64,000 nt of DNA from Planctomycetota bacterium (lineage in GTDB: Bacteria; Planctomycetota; Phycisphaerae; Phycisphaerales; UBA5793). The position numbers were made by a program, and so were the translations under genes. The notes beneath the pieces were generated by a model. That model was not told the origin of the DNA, searched no databases, and saw only the letters and a program-made list of their open reading frames with translations. Position 1 is the first letter of the stretch; every line of letters starts with the position of its first letter. Positions 34,766 through 44,581 of this stretch are shown here, piece after piece. The stretch lies in the NCBI GenBank assembly GCA_013112555.1, contig JABFGK010000001.1:2454581-2518580 (forward strand), in the 5' to 3' direction.

Positions 34766-35050
34766 CTAGTGATCACACAACAGTTCAAACTCATACGTTG
34801 GATGCATCTGAAAGTCTGTAGGAGTACTATTCACCAGATGGTCAAATGCATGCAACTCATAGATGTCTCGTATGGGTCGGCTAATCAACCGGTCGCCTTG
34901 ATTCTGGTCAAGATACTGGACTTGCAGATGGTGCATCCACATTGCCCCAACATCAAACACGCTTACCTCTTGGCACGTACCCGTCTGCTTATACCACAAA
35001 TGGGTGTGGCTGTCCAGAGGAAAACCCGCATGAAATCGGAAAGATAGTGT
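34766..35050 (-). pseudogene. Possible gene remnant, His-rich (copper monooxygenase-like pattern)
   Basis: The minus-strand frame reads FRFHAGFPLDSHTHLW, AMWMHHLQVQYLDQNQGD, DIYELHAFDHLV and ends PTYEFELLCDH. The His-rich MHH, the YELH pair and the final Cys recall the C-terminal domain of copper type II monooxygenases, but the protein is too short and no start is visible. Its 5' side dissolves into the direct repeat at 35061-35135. Composition is AT-richer than average, like the HAF gene beside it. I treat it as a broken gene with weak family evidence; it may be noncoding. Confidence 0.3.
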
Positions 35051-35060
35051 GTGGATCGGG

Positions 35061-35135
35061 GGAGCCCGCTTACTCATGTGCGCGGCTCGTCGGAGGTGAT
35101 GGAGCCCGCTTGCTGACACGCGCGGCTCGTCGGAG
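35061..35135. repeat. Two-copy direct repeat of 35 bp, period 40
   Basis: Copies at 35061-35095 and 35101-35135 share GGAGCCCGCTT at the left and GCGCGGCTCGTCGGA at the right, differing in the middle. The right half is the module that opens the duplications at 6231 and 6463, and a variant also occurs at about 61510. Confidence 0.85.
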
Positions 35136-35163
35136 AGGATGAGTGGTGATCACCGGCACCGAG

Positions 35164-36720
35164 TCAATCAATATACCCGAGTGCGCGGAGGCGCTGCTCC
35201 ACTTCGGGATCGATCTCGACGGCCTCCCCGTGAAAAACGCGATTGTCCACTTCCTGTGCTGCCTCAAGCCAACGCGCCTTGCGTGCCTCCGCAGCCGCCT
35301 TGAGCGCCATGAACGCTTCGCAATCAGCAGCCGTTGCCTGCTCCACCAGCCCCCCCCCCAGTGCTGAATCCAACAGATTCACGGTCTCATGGGGATCATT
35401 CGCCACGTTATAAAACTCGCTTGGCTGTTCATTCGAATACACAAGCAACTTGTGCGTGCGCGATCGGACCGACAACACTGCCCGGCGATACTGCGGTGCT
35501 TTCTCATGCAGGCCCTGCTTCACGGCCGACGCCCCGAACGGCTTGAGCATTTCGGAATACGCCAGGTCCCGTGTGGGCGAACCGAGGAATGAGCAGGCCT
35601 CCCGGCCCTGGTCAGCCACCGGTGGCAGATCGAGCAACTCCGTCAACGTCGGCATCACATCCACATTCTGGACCAGCCCGTCAACCGCTCCCGTGATCCC
35701 GACCGAGGCCGGCCACTTCACAATCCACGGGATGTGAATTAGTTCGTCATAGCACACAAACTGATGCCCCAGGATCCCGTGCCGCCCGATGCAGTCCCCG
35801 TGATCGGCTGCAATGAGAACAAACATATTCTCGAAACGCTCCGGGTCCTGCGCTGCCAGTTGATCGAGCAGCCGGCCGATTTGCTCATCAAGGTATGCAA
35901 TACACCCATCATACAAGCCAGTCAGGATTCGGTACTCATCTTCTGTCATCGTGACCGCCCCGACATCGTGCGGGTTCGGTCGCTGATTGATCGTGGCAAA
36001 GTTTCTGCTGCGCAACTCCTGTGGGACAAAACAGGTTCGGTAGCGGTGCGGCGGGCGATACTCGGCGTGCGTCTCCTGCAGGTGCATGTAACAAAACAGC
36101 GGCCGGCCTGACTTCGGATCGGTCTGACCAAACAGACGCTGTGTCTCAGCAAAGCACGATTTCGCGCCGGAGTCGAAGTAGCCGGTCATCCAGTATTGGA
36201 GTCGCCGCTTCCTCCCGCCGTTGGCATGCATGCGGGCCTCGGCTGCCAGGTCCAGCCCGAGATCCAGGCCCTCCTGCCGATCGGCCCCGGCAGCAGCCGT
36301 TTTGCGCCGCTTGTATGACCGCCAGAGTCGCTGCGTCAGATTCGGCGGCGGCTCGTACTCATGATCAAACCCGCGATGCAGCCCGCTGAAATCGGACACA
36401 TACGGCACCTGCCCGGTGACCTTCGCCGTCGCGTAGCCGGCAGCCTTCATCACTTCGGGCAGCGTTCGATATGCCGGGCTGAGGCGATCACCGTCAATAA
36501 CGAGCCGATGCTCAGACGGGTACAGTCCGGTAAACAGACCGGTGGTTGATGGCAGCGTCCACATCGCAGCCGAGATGCCATGCCGGTACACCGCCAAGCG
36601 GTCAGCATACCGCGACAGGTGCGGCGTAGTATTCTGGCCATAGCCGTAGAGCGAGAAGTTCTCGGCCCGGGCAGCATCGAGGATAATGATGAGGACATCA
36701 GGAAGATCGGAGTGTGCCAC
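35164..36720 (-). CDS. Sulfatase-superfamily hydrolase with Thr in place of the formylglycine Cys
   Basis: The 518-residue protein has the superfamily metal site DVLIIILDAARAEN, the nucleophile block WTLPSTTGLFTGLYPSEH, and ADHGD with FVCYDELIHIP. At the position where sulfatases carry Cys or Ser (C/S-x-P-x-R) it has Thr-Leu-Pro-Ser-Thr, so formylglycine cannot form; Thr is the nucleophile in phosphoethanolamine and phosphoglycerol transferases of this superfamily. I chose the GTG at 36720 because the family core starts within 10 residues; the frame opens at 36771. It ends RLRALGYID, the same tail as the phosphodiesterase at 38521-40246. It may act on phosphate esters or polar head groups. 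Confidence 0.82.
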   Translation of the reverse strand: MAHSDLPDVLIIILDAARAENFSLYGYGQNTTPHLSRYADRLAVYRHGISAAMWTLPSTTGLFTGLYPSEHRLVIDGDRLSPAYRTLPEVMKAAGYATAKVTGQVPYVSDFSGLHRGFDHEYEPPPNLTQRLWRSYKRRKTAAAGADRQEGLDLGLDLAAEARMHANGGRKRRLQYWMTGYFDSGAKSCFAETQRLFGQTDPKSGRPLFCYMHLQETHAEYRPPHRYRTCFVPQELRSRNFATINQRPNPHDVGAVTMTEDEYRILTGLYDGCIAYLDEQIGRLLDQLAAQDPERFENMFVLIAADHGDCIGRHGILGHQFVCYDELIHIPWIVKWPASVGITGAVDGLVQNVDVMPTLTELLDLPPVADQGREACSFLGSPTRDLAYSEMLKPFGASAVKQGLHEKAPQYRRAVLSVRSRTHKLLVYSNEQPSEFYNVANDPHETVNLLDSALGGGLVEQATAADCEAFMALKAAAEARKARWLEAAQEVDNRVFHGEAVEIDPEVEQRLRALGYID

Positions 36721-37176
36721 GCCGGTATCGCCTCGTCTCTGTCTGCAGGTCAAAAAGGTCACCATGTACACAAATTGCGGCAGATGCTAGGTTCAGTCGT
36801 CTGCCCGGCAAGCCCGCCGGCCCGAGAAGTGTGCCCCGGTCCGGACGGCCCGTCTGCCGATCCGGCCATCAAGAAACACCCCTAAAAGCGGCCCCTTTTG
36901 CCCTTTTCAGTACCCTGAGTAAACCCAACCGGCTTCTCACTCGGATGTTACGCCGCAGGAGGGGCCATTCATGCCGGCTTGAGCGTCTGCAATCGGCACC
37001 GACCCAGGCCCGGGAAAGAATGATGTATCGGCTGGATTCCGTCGAAATGATGGTAATCGGGTAGGGTACGTCTCCATACAGGTGATTCGCTCACGGTCTG
37101 CAGGCACCGGGTGGCCGTATGATACAGGCCCGGGGTGCATAACGACGTTGTGGAATCACAGCAGGTGAGGTTGATT
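36721..37176. other. Intergenic region between divergent genes
   Basis: About 450 bp separate the sulfatase-like gene and the GT4 gene. Both promoters should lie here. I see no convincing consensus, no coding frame and no hairpin module of the repeat family. Confidence 0.4.
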
Positions 37177-38367
37177 GTGAGAGTCGCGTTTGTTCTTGGA
37201 TCCATCCCGACTCGGAATGATCAGGAAACGGACCTGCATCGGGCCATCGTTGAAAAAAAGGACTGGCTGGGTCAGCAGGCAGACTCGGTTTCCGAAGAAC
37301 TGGCACGGCGGCACGCCGGGTCGGCCGTTTCAGTCCATCTCATGTACTCCTGGACTTCGCAATTAAGCGTCAATGGCGTCGAATGGTTTGCCACAAAACC
37401 GCCAGGAATCATGAGCAGGCGCTACTTCTACCAGGGGAAGCAGTGGTCCGGCGAGTGGATGAGACGGATCGTGGACTGGCAGCCCGATCTGGTTCACTGG
37501 CAGATGAACAGTTACGCCTATACCTTTTACATGGCCTCACGGATCATGGTCCGCCAGGGGATCCCATACGTCTACCAGCATCACGGGCCGCATCTGGCCC
37601 GTAAGCCGTGGGTCCGACAAATCCTGAAGTACCCCCATCGCCATGCAGCCCGAGGAATCTACCTGACCCGAGAGCACGAGCGCGCCTACCGAGAGGGCCT
37701 CGGGCTTGACGCTGACAAGAACACGGTGATACCAGTGGGATACGAGGAGAAGTTCCACCTCATGGATCGGGAGACTTGTCGCAGTGCCACCGGGCTGGTC
37801 GGCAATCCCATCTTGCTGTGGTGCGGCGGGCTCAGCGAGCGCAAGGACCCGATCACCGTCCTGCAGGCCTATGGGCGGGTGGCCGAGAAATACCCTGACT
37901 CTCGGCTGTACATGGTCGGCTACGGCCCGCTTGAGACCCGGGTCAGGCAGCTCGTCTCCACCCACCCTGAACTTCAGAACCGAGTCATTCTGCTCGGCTA
38001 CGTCAACAACGATCGAATCCCCGAGATGGCAAATGTTGCCGACATCTTTGTCCTCGGGTCCCACGGCGAGGGGTTTTCGATCGCGTCGATGGAAGCCATG
38101 GCCTGCGGCGCCTTTCCGGTGCTCACAACGTTGCCCTGTTTTCAGGAACAAACGTCAGACGGACGCTATGGTCTGCTGTTCGAGCCGGGTGATGTGGCCG
38201 GGTGTGCTGCTCATCTGGATCGGGCCATGGGTGATGTGGCGTTTCGAGAGTCGATCCGGTCCCAGTTGCCGGATGTGATGACACGGTATGGCTGGAAACA
38301 CGCTGCCGGGCGTCTCGTCACGTTATACGAAGAGGTCCTGGGCATCGCTCCCACGACACACGAGTAG
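37177..38367 (+). CDS. Family 4 glycosyltransferase
   Basis: The 396-residue protein has the two-domain GT-B layout. The N-terminal part begins RVAFVLGSIPTRND; the C-terminal half has LLWCGGLSERKDPITVLQA, MVGYGPLETRVRQL, RVILLGYVNNDRIPEMAN and the E-x7-E donor motif in GEGFSIASMEAMACGAFPV. It should transfer a sugar from a nucleotide donor to a lipid or polysaccharide. I chose the GTG at 37177, with AGGTGAGG about 7 bases upstream, since it opens at the first strand of the fold; the ATG at 37135 adds 14 residues. It lies between two phosphatase-superfamily genes, suggesting surface-glycan work. Confidence 0.88.
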   Translation: MRVAFVLGSIPTRNDQETDLHRAIVEKKDWLGQQADSVSEELARRHAGSAVSVHLMYSWTSQLSVNGVEWFATKPPGIMSRRYFYQGKQWSGEWMRRIVDWQPDLVHWQMNSYAYTFYMASRIMVRQGIPYVYQHHGPHLARKPWVRQILKYPHRHAARGIYLTREHERAYREGLGLDADKNTVIPVGYEEKFHLMDRETCRSATGLVGNPILLWCGGLSERKDPITVLQAYGRVAEKYPDSRLYMVGYGPLETRVRQLVSTHPELQNRVILLGYVNNDRIPEMANVADIFVLGSHGEGFSIASMEAMACGAFPVLTTLPCFQEQTSDGRYGLLFEPGDVAGCAAHLDRAMGDVAFRESIRSQLPDVMTRYGWKHAAGRLVTLYEEVLGIAPTTHE

Positions 38368-38520
38368 AGCAAACAAAGACCCGATGATGATGTCATGGTC
38401 CGACCCGGTCAGGCCCGTTCCCCGTGTCGAGCCGGCACAGGCAGGCACGGGACCGCAGCCAAGTGGGCCGGAGACGACAGATCGGGCCTGCGGCACTTCG
38501 GTCACGATAGAGGAAATAGT

Positions 38521-40246
38521 ATGTCGGACAGTTCACGACGAGTTCTGGTTGTCGGTCTTGACGGGATGACGTATGCCGTCATGAAGCCCCTGGCAGAGCA
38601 GGGAATCATGCCCACGTGCAAGTCGCTGATGGAACGCGGCACCTGGGGCGATCTGATGAGTACCATCCCCCCCGGTCACCGGCCCGGCCTGGTGCTCGTT
38701 TGCCACCGGCAAGCAGCCGGGAAACCACGGTGTGTTCGACTTCTTCAAGCCAACCCGCGGTCGCAATGCCGTCGGCATGAGTCGTCGTCTGATCAACTCC
38801 AAAGAAGTCGACGGCAAGACCATCTGGCAGATTCTCAGCGAACTTGGCAAGACCTGCATCGTCATGAACGTCCCGGTGTCCTACCCGCCCCGGCCGATCA
38901 AAGGGGCCCTGTTTACCGGCATGTTGACCCCCAGCGTCGACGGCGACCTCACCTATCCCCCGGATCTCTATCAGCGCCTCAAGCCCGAACTCGGTGAGTA
39001 CTGCATCACCGTTAACTGGCAGGGGTATTCCGACAGTACCGTCCGCGACTTCCTGCGTGATCTGGGTCACTGCCAGAAGCGTCGGACTGAATACTGCCTG
39101 CGCCTCATGGACGAGTACCCTGACTGGGAGTTCTGCTTCCCCTGCTATACCGGCACCGACCGCATCCAGCATGCGATGTGGCACTACATCGATCCGGTCG
39201 AGCGCGAGAAGATCAAGGCCGAAGGCCGGTACGAAGAGGACATCATGCAGATGGTGCTCGACTTCTATCGCCAGGTCGATGACGAGATTGCCCAGTTGCT
39301 CGAAAAGGCAGGCCCGGAGACGGCCGTCTTCTTCGTTTCCGATCACGGCTTCGGCCCGATGCGCGGCAAGTTCTACGTCAACGAATTCCTGGAGCAACAG
39401 GGACTGCTCTCAGTCAAACGCGGCAAGGTCCGTCAGGCCATGGTGTCGCTGCTGGCCCGCAAGGTGTACCACAAGGCTCTGAAGACGTTGGGCCAGAAAG
39501 AACGACTCAAGCGCATCCGCGAGAAGGCTGCTGCCGATCGGCAAAAAGAAGACACCCGAACGTTCTACGACGTGTTCTACGAGTCGATCGACTGGGAGAA
39601 CACAAAGGTCTACATGGCCAGCAACACCGAGGGCGGCCTGTATCTCAACGTCAAGGGACGAAAACTGTATGGGCAGGAAGTTGACCACGGCATCATCGAC
39701 CCTGCCGACTACCTGGCCGAGCGTCAGCGGGTGATGGATGCCCTCAGGCAGATCAAGCACCCGGACACCGGTGAATCGATGCTGAGCCACGTCATGCCGC
39801 GTGAGGAAGTGTACAGCGGCCAGTACATCGAACGGGCCCCGGACATCGTGTTCTTCCTGGAAAGCGGTGCCTGGGTCGCAGACTTCTCGCTCGGCAAGGG
39901 ACTGTACAAGCGGGCTGACTGGCGCACCGGCTCCGGGATGCACCGCATGGAGGGCTGTTTCCTGGCCTGTGGGGCCGGCATTGCCCAACGCGACGCCATC
40001 GAGACCTCCATCATCAACGTCGTGCCGACCATCCTCGCATACATGGGATACCCGATCCCGACCGATATGGACGGCCGATTCATTGAGGAAGCCTTCACCG
40101 ATGAATGGAAGGCGTCCCACGAAGTGTCTTACTCAGGCGATGCGAGCGAGACCGGCAAGGGCTGGGGCCACGGCAAAGATGTGTATGACGATGATGATGA
40201 AGAGGTGCTCGTTGAGCGGCTGCGCGGGCTGGGCTACATAGACTGA
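38521..40246 (+). CDS. Type I phosphodiesterase/nucleotide pyrophosphatase family protein, frameshifted at a C7 run
   Basis: The protein starts MSDSSRRVLVVGLDGMTY with the metal-binding Asp and GAGGAAA before the ATG at 38521. As sequenced, the frame derails after MSTIPP. The C7 run at 38667-38673 carries one base too many: with six Cs it continues VTGPAWCSFATGKQPGNHGV and joins the long frame to 40246. Later motifs are CYTGTDRIQHAMWHY and FFVSDHGFGPMRGKFYVNE, typical of alkaline-phosphatase-superfamily phosphodiesterases. It ends RLRGLGYID, as the sulfatase-like gene at 35164 does. The restored length is about 574 residues. It may trim phosphodiester-linked surface groups. The frame break is probably a homopolymer error. 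Confidence 0.85.
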
Positions 40247-40293
40247 TGATGGTTCATCATTGATGGTGACACGAGGCGGAGCATGTCGAGTCG

Positions 40294-41064
40294 ATGCCTG
40301 AGTTGATCAAAATCAATTTCAATCGCCCGTTTCCGGTCTTCCCACTGGCCGGCTTTGTGCTGCTGCCGCATATCCCGTTCCGCGTCCATATCACCGAACC
40401 GCGTTACACCCGCATGGTCAATGATGTTCTGGACGACTTCGGCCAGATTGCCCTGGCCACGTTTCATGGCGACCGGTGGCAAGATGAGTACTTCGCCAAC
40501 CCGCCGATTCGACCGATCGTGTGTCTCGCCCAGATCGAAAGCCACGAGCGGCTGCCGTTGGGGGGGTATAACGTCGCGCTCCAGGGCGTGTGTCGAGCCC
40601 GCATCACCGAGGAACGGGCCGCCGATGATGAATACCCCTACCGGCGCGTCATCCTCGAACCGCATGACAAGCCCGCCGCCGGGCCGCCGCCAACCGACTC
40701 ACCGGACGAACTCACAGCCGAATCCGCTCCGACCTCCAACAGCGACAGCGCGATTCTGGAAGGCTGGAGGAAACGCGTCCGGCGAATCCTGCAATCCGAG
40801 AGCCTGGAGACACTCCGATTCCGCGATGAAGTCCTGACATGGTTTGATCGCACAGAAGTCCCTTCGCATGTGCTCGTTGACATGGTCGGGCATCTGCTGA
40901 TCACGAGTCTCGATGATGCCGAGCGCCGGTACAAACTGCTGGCAACGGCAGACCCCGATGATCGGGCAGAGTATGTCGAGTGTGAACTCGGCCACCTGGC
41001 CCACCTGCTCGAACGTGCCAAGCCACAGGCCGATGAATGGCCCAAGGGCCTCAGTTGGAACTAA
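40294..41064 (+). CDS. Stand-alone LON substrate-binding domain protein
   Basis: The 256-residue protein matches the N-terminal domain of Lon protease: FPVFPLAGFVLLPHIPFRVH, PIVCLAQIESHERLPLGGYN, LQGVCRARI. It lacks the AAA and peptidase domains. A polar insert (about residues 128-152) separates the beta domain from the helical part. Such proteins are common but have no agreed function; they may bind unfolded clients. It follows the phosphodiesterase by 47 bp and may share its transcript. Confidence 0.82.
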   Translation: MPELIKINFNRPFPVFPLAGFVLLPHIPFRVHITEPRYTRMVNDVLDDFGQIALATFHGDRWQDEYFANPPIRPIVCLAQIESHERLPLGGYNVALQGVCRARITEERAADDEYPYRRVILEPHDKPAAGPPPTDSPDELTAESAPTSNSDSAILEGWRKRVRRILQSESLETLRFRDEVLTWFDRTEVPSHVLVDMVGHLLITSLDDAERRYKLLATADPDDRAEYVECELGHLAHLLERAKPQADEWPKGLSWN

Positions 41065-41120
41065 CGACGAGTGCAGCCGGCGCACGATTCCCCCCCCCGC
41101 GAGCGAGCAATCATCCCCGA

Positions 41121-42998
41121 TTAACCTGATTGATCATCCTGCTCCTGCTCCTGCTCCTGTTGCCGTGGCGGTGGCGGGTCGTTTGATCCCTCGTCGTCCT
41201 TCTCCGCTTCGTGATCATCGACCTCTTCAATCAGCAGGACGACTGTACGTGCAGCCTGATCTCCCAGCCGCTGGCGTAGCGGATTCATCATGACAAAGAG
41301 AATCAACGGCGGGATCAGGAGCACGATGAACTTCATCAGACTCCGCACCATGCACTGCAGCAAACTGGGGCGCTTGCCTGCCATGGTGGCGACTTTCAAA
41401 CTGAATAGCGCCTTACCGACGGTCCGCCCGCTCATCCATTCCATGATCATCGAATACCCGCAACACAGCAGGTACATGGCCAGTGCCGGCACCACTTGAG
41501 ACCATGAGGTCGCCAGCAACGGGGTGCGAATCAGATCGGATGGGGATCCCCCGGTGACGAACAGGGCCGGCAGCGCACACAGTGCCAGATCAACGACCAG
41601 GGCCAGGAACCGGACCTGCGGCTCAGCCAGACTCACGCCCGGGGGCAGGGTGAGCGTCCCTGTTCGCCGTTCCGGCCTGAAGATAAACATCACGATGCCG
41701 GCCAGGAGCAGCCCTGCAATCAGAATCAGCGGGCGAAACCAGTCCGTTGCCAACGGTGTCGGCGGCTCAACGCTTTCCGTGTCACCAATGAGACCGGTCT
41801 CAACGTCAATCAGCGTCAACTGCAACGATGATGACGAACTGACCTGCCCCACAATGCCGAGACCCGGCCCGGCCTTGATCAGGCGACGCTCCCCCGCTGG
41901 AGACGGCAGGTCGGTGATTGGCAGCACAGCGGTGTCATCAAGAATGAGCGATACCCTCGAAGGCTGCCCGCCACCCTCTCGCGTCAGCAGAAATGTCCGG
42001 CCGTGCAGTTCGACTGAGTCCACGATGTCCGCCGGCCGCACGTCAATCGAGCCACTGTCAATCCACCGACTCGGCGCATCCTGATCCGGGACCCACATGT
42101 GAGCCGCATCATCCGATCCGTCGTCGCCGGTCCCCGGCAATGCTGCCACCAGCAGTCGTGGGACCTGACCGGCCAGCAGTTTCACATCGGTTGATGCAGA
42201 ATCGCTTCCGAGTATGGTCTCGATCGGCCACGGCTGCCACTGGGTCGAACCGAGTTGATACAGGCGGTACCCAGAGCCAGGGCCGGTCACCTTCTCCATG
42301 TCGTCATCGCTCGCCTCAGCCTGGTCCTGTGTGTCGGGGCTCGTTTCGTCCTCGGCCGATGGCTCAGGGTTTCCCTGCGAATACAGCAAAACCACCGGCC
42401 CGAGTTCCGGATAGATCTCAAACCCGACGACCCGACCTGACGAAGGAAGGCTCGGCAGCGTCCGCACCCGCCCGGCAGCCGAGTGCATCCAGGTCCCCGT
42501 CCGCTCGTCAAATGCGATCGCCCGCAGTGAAATGACCGTTCGGCCTGCCGATCCGGCAGTGATTGCTTTGCCATCCGCTGACGCTGCCCCTGGCCTGAAA
42601 ACGATGTACAGGTCGCGCGCAGCAGCCGCAATCGCCTCCGGCTGAGACCGAAGTGACTGAGGAACCAGCGAGGCGTCGGCAGGGTCATCCATGCCGGGGC
42701 CGTGGTGCAGCAACACATACGAGGACACGGCATCAACCTGACGTCGTCTCACATACCACTGGTGCCGGTCGCTGGAAGCCGCCAATAGTGCAGGCCGATG
42801 TACCTGCCTGCTGCTCACTTCCTCCGTCGCCTGCGAATCGGGGGGGGTGACCGGTTCCGGTTGAGCCGCTGCCATGCTCGCCATGATCCCGACGACCACA
42901 GCCACGCACCACTGCACCCAGGCCGGGCGATCGGAGCGCAGGCGTCGCGCAGGTCTGCACGGATAGCCTTGTCGGGATGGTGGTGTCGTTATGTCCAT
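41121..42998 (-). CDS. RDD-family membrane protein with large periplasmic domain
   Basis: The 625-residue protein begins with a signal or anchor (VQWCVAVVVGIMASMAAA), followed by about 400 residues of mainly beta-strand character (possibly propeller-like), a membrane helix (PLILIAGLLLAGIVMFIF), and an RDD domain with three further helices near residues 460-590, including MIMEWMSGRTVGKALFSLKV. The C-terminus is a charged Glu/Asp/Gln run (RQQEQEQEQDDQSG). RDD proteins are often transport-related, but no substrate can be assigned. It is read toward the LON-domain gene. Confidence 0.7.
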   Translation of the reverse strand: MDITTPPSRQGYPCRPARRLRSDRPAWVQWCVAVVVGIMASMAAAQPEPVTPPDSQATEEVSSRQVHRPALLAASSDRHQWYVRRRQVDAVSSYVLLHHGPGMDDPADASLVPQSLRSQPEAIAAAARDLYIVFRPGAASADGKAITAGSAGRTVISLRAIAFDERTGTWMHSAAGRVRTLPSLPSSGRVVGFEIYPELGPVVLLYSQGNPEPSAEDETSPDTQDQAEASDDDMEKVTGPGSGYRLYQLGSTQWQPWPIETILGSDSASTDVKLLAGQVPRLLVAALPGTGDDGSDDAAHMWVPDQDAPSRWIDSGSIDVRPADIVDSVELHGRTFLLTREGGGQPSRVSLILDDTAVLPITDLPSPAGERRLIKAGPGLGIVGQVSSSSSLQLTLIDVETGLIGDTESVEPPTPLATDWFRPLILIAGLLLAGIVMFIFRPERRTGTLTLPPGVSLAEPQVRFLALVVDLALCALPALFVTGGSPSDLIRTPLLATSWSQVVPALAMYLLCCGYSMIMEWMSGRTVGKALFSLKVATMAGKRPSLLQCMVRSLMKFIVLLIPPLILFVMMNPLRQRLGDQAARTVVLLIEEVDDHEAEKDDEGSNDPPPPRQQEQEQEQDDQSG

Positions 42999-43088
42999 TG
43001 ACTCGTGCCTGGCGAGGCTGCCATCATAGCAGGCCCGAGATGCATCATATGCGCGGGACGCCGGACACGGTACCGGATGAGGATATCG

Positions 43089-44054
43089 CTAAGGCGATTC
43101 ACCCAGTGGCACAGCCGGTACCGGGCAACGGGCATCCAGTACAACCACCGTGCCAGGCCTCATCTTGCGCTTGACGGTCTTGTAATCGAACAGTCGATTG
43201 TTGATCTCACGGCCCGATCCGGTCCGATCCGACGGATCGCGCAATGAGAGCCGGATCCAGCCTCTGTGATCATCATCGTTGATCTCGACCCACTCGGGCA
43301 CTTTCGGGTACTCGCCGGGATTCAGTCCGACAATTGACATTGATGCATACTGAGTCAGCGACGCACTCAGGCGACGTGGCTCGCGCCCCGGTACATAGAA
43401 CCCGACCCAATCCGGCAGCAGCGTGTCCGGATTAAACGAGGCAAATCGGTAGGGACGCTCATGCTGATCCCAGTTATACCGCAGCCCGAACCGACCCGGA
43501 TGCCCCAGCACCACTTCGGGTGTCGGGGGGAGCCGATCCGCAGGATTCGATGCATCCGGCAAGGCGAACAGGCCCAGCAGTTCCAGGAGATCAAGCGGAT
43601 GGACGGGCAATGGCAGCAGGTCGGCTGCCGGGTGCGAGACGTTCTCGTTCCGGCCAACGTACCCGATCGAATCATCCCCGCCGAGAAACAGCCAGAATCG
43701 CTCATCGTCACAGCCGGCCCAGAGGAACTCCTCGCCCAGTTTGCTCAGTGTCAGGGCAATGCGGTTTGGCGGTTTGAAGACGAGATGCCCGTCCCCGATC
43801 TCCGTACGCGTCGAGCCGTCGGCCTCGCGCCATTTCACTTCGAACGTCCCGCGGGCCCAATAGGACGTGATCTTCCCGACGCGGCCGTTCTGCGATGCAG
43901 CCAGTTCCTCGTAAGTCGGGATAACGATGGCATCATCAGCAGGAACGTCTTTATCACCCAGCCCGTTGCAGCCGGCCACGCCCACGAGCAAGACCGCTGC
44001 CAGCAGACAGATGACGGTCATCGAGGTGTGTCTGTTGCAACGGATTCGTCTCAC
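43089..44054 (-). CDS. Lipoprotein with LolA/LolB-like N-terminal region
   Basis: The signal (MTVICLLAAVLLVGVAGC) ends in a clear lipobox, so the protein is lipid-anchored. The next 130 residues (SYWARGTFEVKWREADGSTR, GHLVFKPPNRIALTL, EFLWAGCDDERFWLF) have the pattern of LolA/LolB-type half-barrels that carry lipids, but I would not name it LolB. The GTG start at 44054 overlaps the stop of the gene upstream by 4 bases (GTGA), so the two are translated together. Function is not established. Confidence 0.65.
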   Translation of the reverse strand: MRRIRCNRHTSMTVICLLAAVLLVGVAGCNGLGDKDVPADDAIVIPTYEELAASQNGRVGKITSYWARGTFEVKWREADGSTRTEIGDGHLVFKPPNRIALTLSKLGEEFLWAGCDDERFWLFLGGDDSIGYVGRNENVSHPAADLLPLPVHPLDLLELLGLFALPDASNPADRLPPTPEVVLGHPGRFGLRYNWDQHERPYRFASFNPDTLLPDWVGFYVPGREPRRLSASLTQYASMSIVGLNPGEYPKVPEWVEINDDDHRGWIRLSLRDPSDRTGSGREINNRLFDYKTVKRKMRPGTVVVLDARCPVPAVPLGESP

Positions 44055-44581
44055 AGTTCACTCCGGAGGACTTCTCCCAGTTGGTCGGCCACATCGCGCT
44101 GCTGATCCTCGGACAACTGCGGGTCGACCATCTCGATCGGCTCCTCTTCGGGTGGCGAGCCTTTTGGAACGACGAGCCACACGCTGCGACCGTCATCGTC
44201 CCGCTTCATCCCGACGTGCTTGAGCAACCGTTTGCGCATGAGGATGAGGCCGATGACATAGCGGTATGCTGCTCGTTGGGGCCGATCGTCATCTTCGCCG
44301 AGCCGCTCGAACAGTGCCTGGAGGACGGCATCATCGACCAGCGCGTTCTTCGGGGCATTCGCGTCCGGCATGACCGCCCGCCAGTAACTGTACAGACGGT
44401 CCGGGCGCTGTCCCGATTCCCAGGGTTCGATATGGTAGTCGAGCCGGGCAAAGTCGTCGGACTCTTCCTGCTCGCACAGGGTGGCGATATACGCCTGCCC
44501 CGGCTCAATGGGCCGGCCCGTGGCCGCACAGGCGCCGGTGGCCTTGCCGATTCGGAATGACGAGGAATCAAATGCGCTCAT
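44051..44581 (-). CDS. Conserved-type protein of unknown function, coupled to lipoprotein gene
   Basis: I read a 176-residue protein from the ATG at 44581, MSAFDSSSFRIGKATGACAATGRPIEPGQAY when split into its two parts. The paired Cys of ACAATG and LCEQEE could bind metal, but this is weak. Residues 85-125 are helical (DDAVLQALFERLGEDDDRPQ, YRYVIGLILMRKRLLKHVG). No signal peptide. The frame extends to 44866, but residues before 44581 come from the repeat block and look noncoding. Its stop overlaps the start of the lipoprotein gene, so the two products may act together. I do not recognise the family. Confidence 0.6.
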   Translation of the reverse strand: MSAFDSSSFRIGKATGACAATGRPIEPGQAYIATLCEQEESDDFARLDYHIEPWESGQRPDRLYSYWRAVMPDANAPKNALVDDAVLQALFERLGEDDDRPQRAAYRYVIGLILMRKRLLKHVGMKRDDDGRSVWLVVPKGSPPEEEPIEMVDPQLSEDQQRDVADQLGEVLRSEL

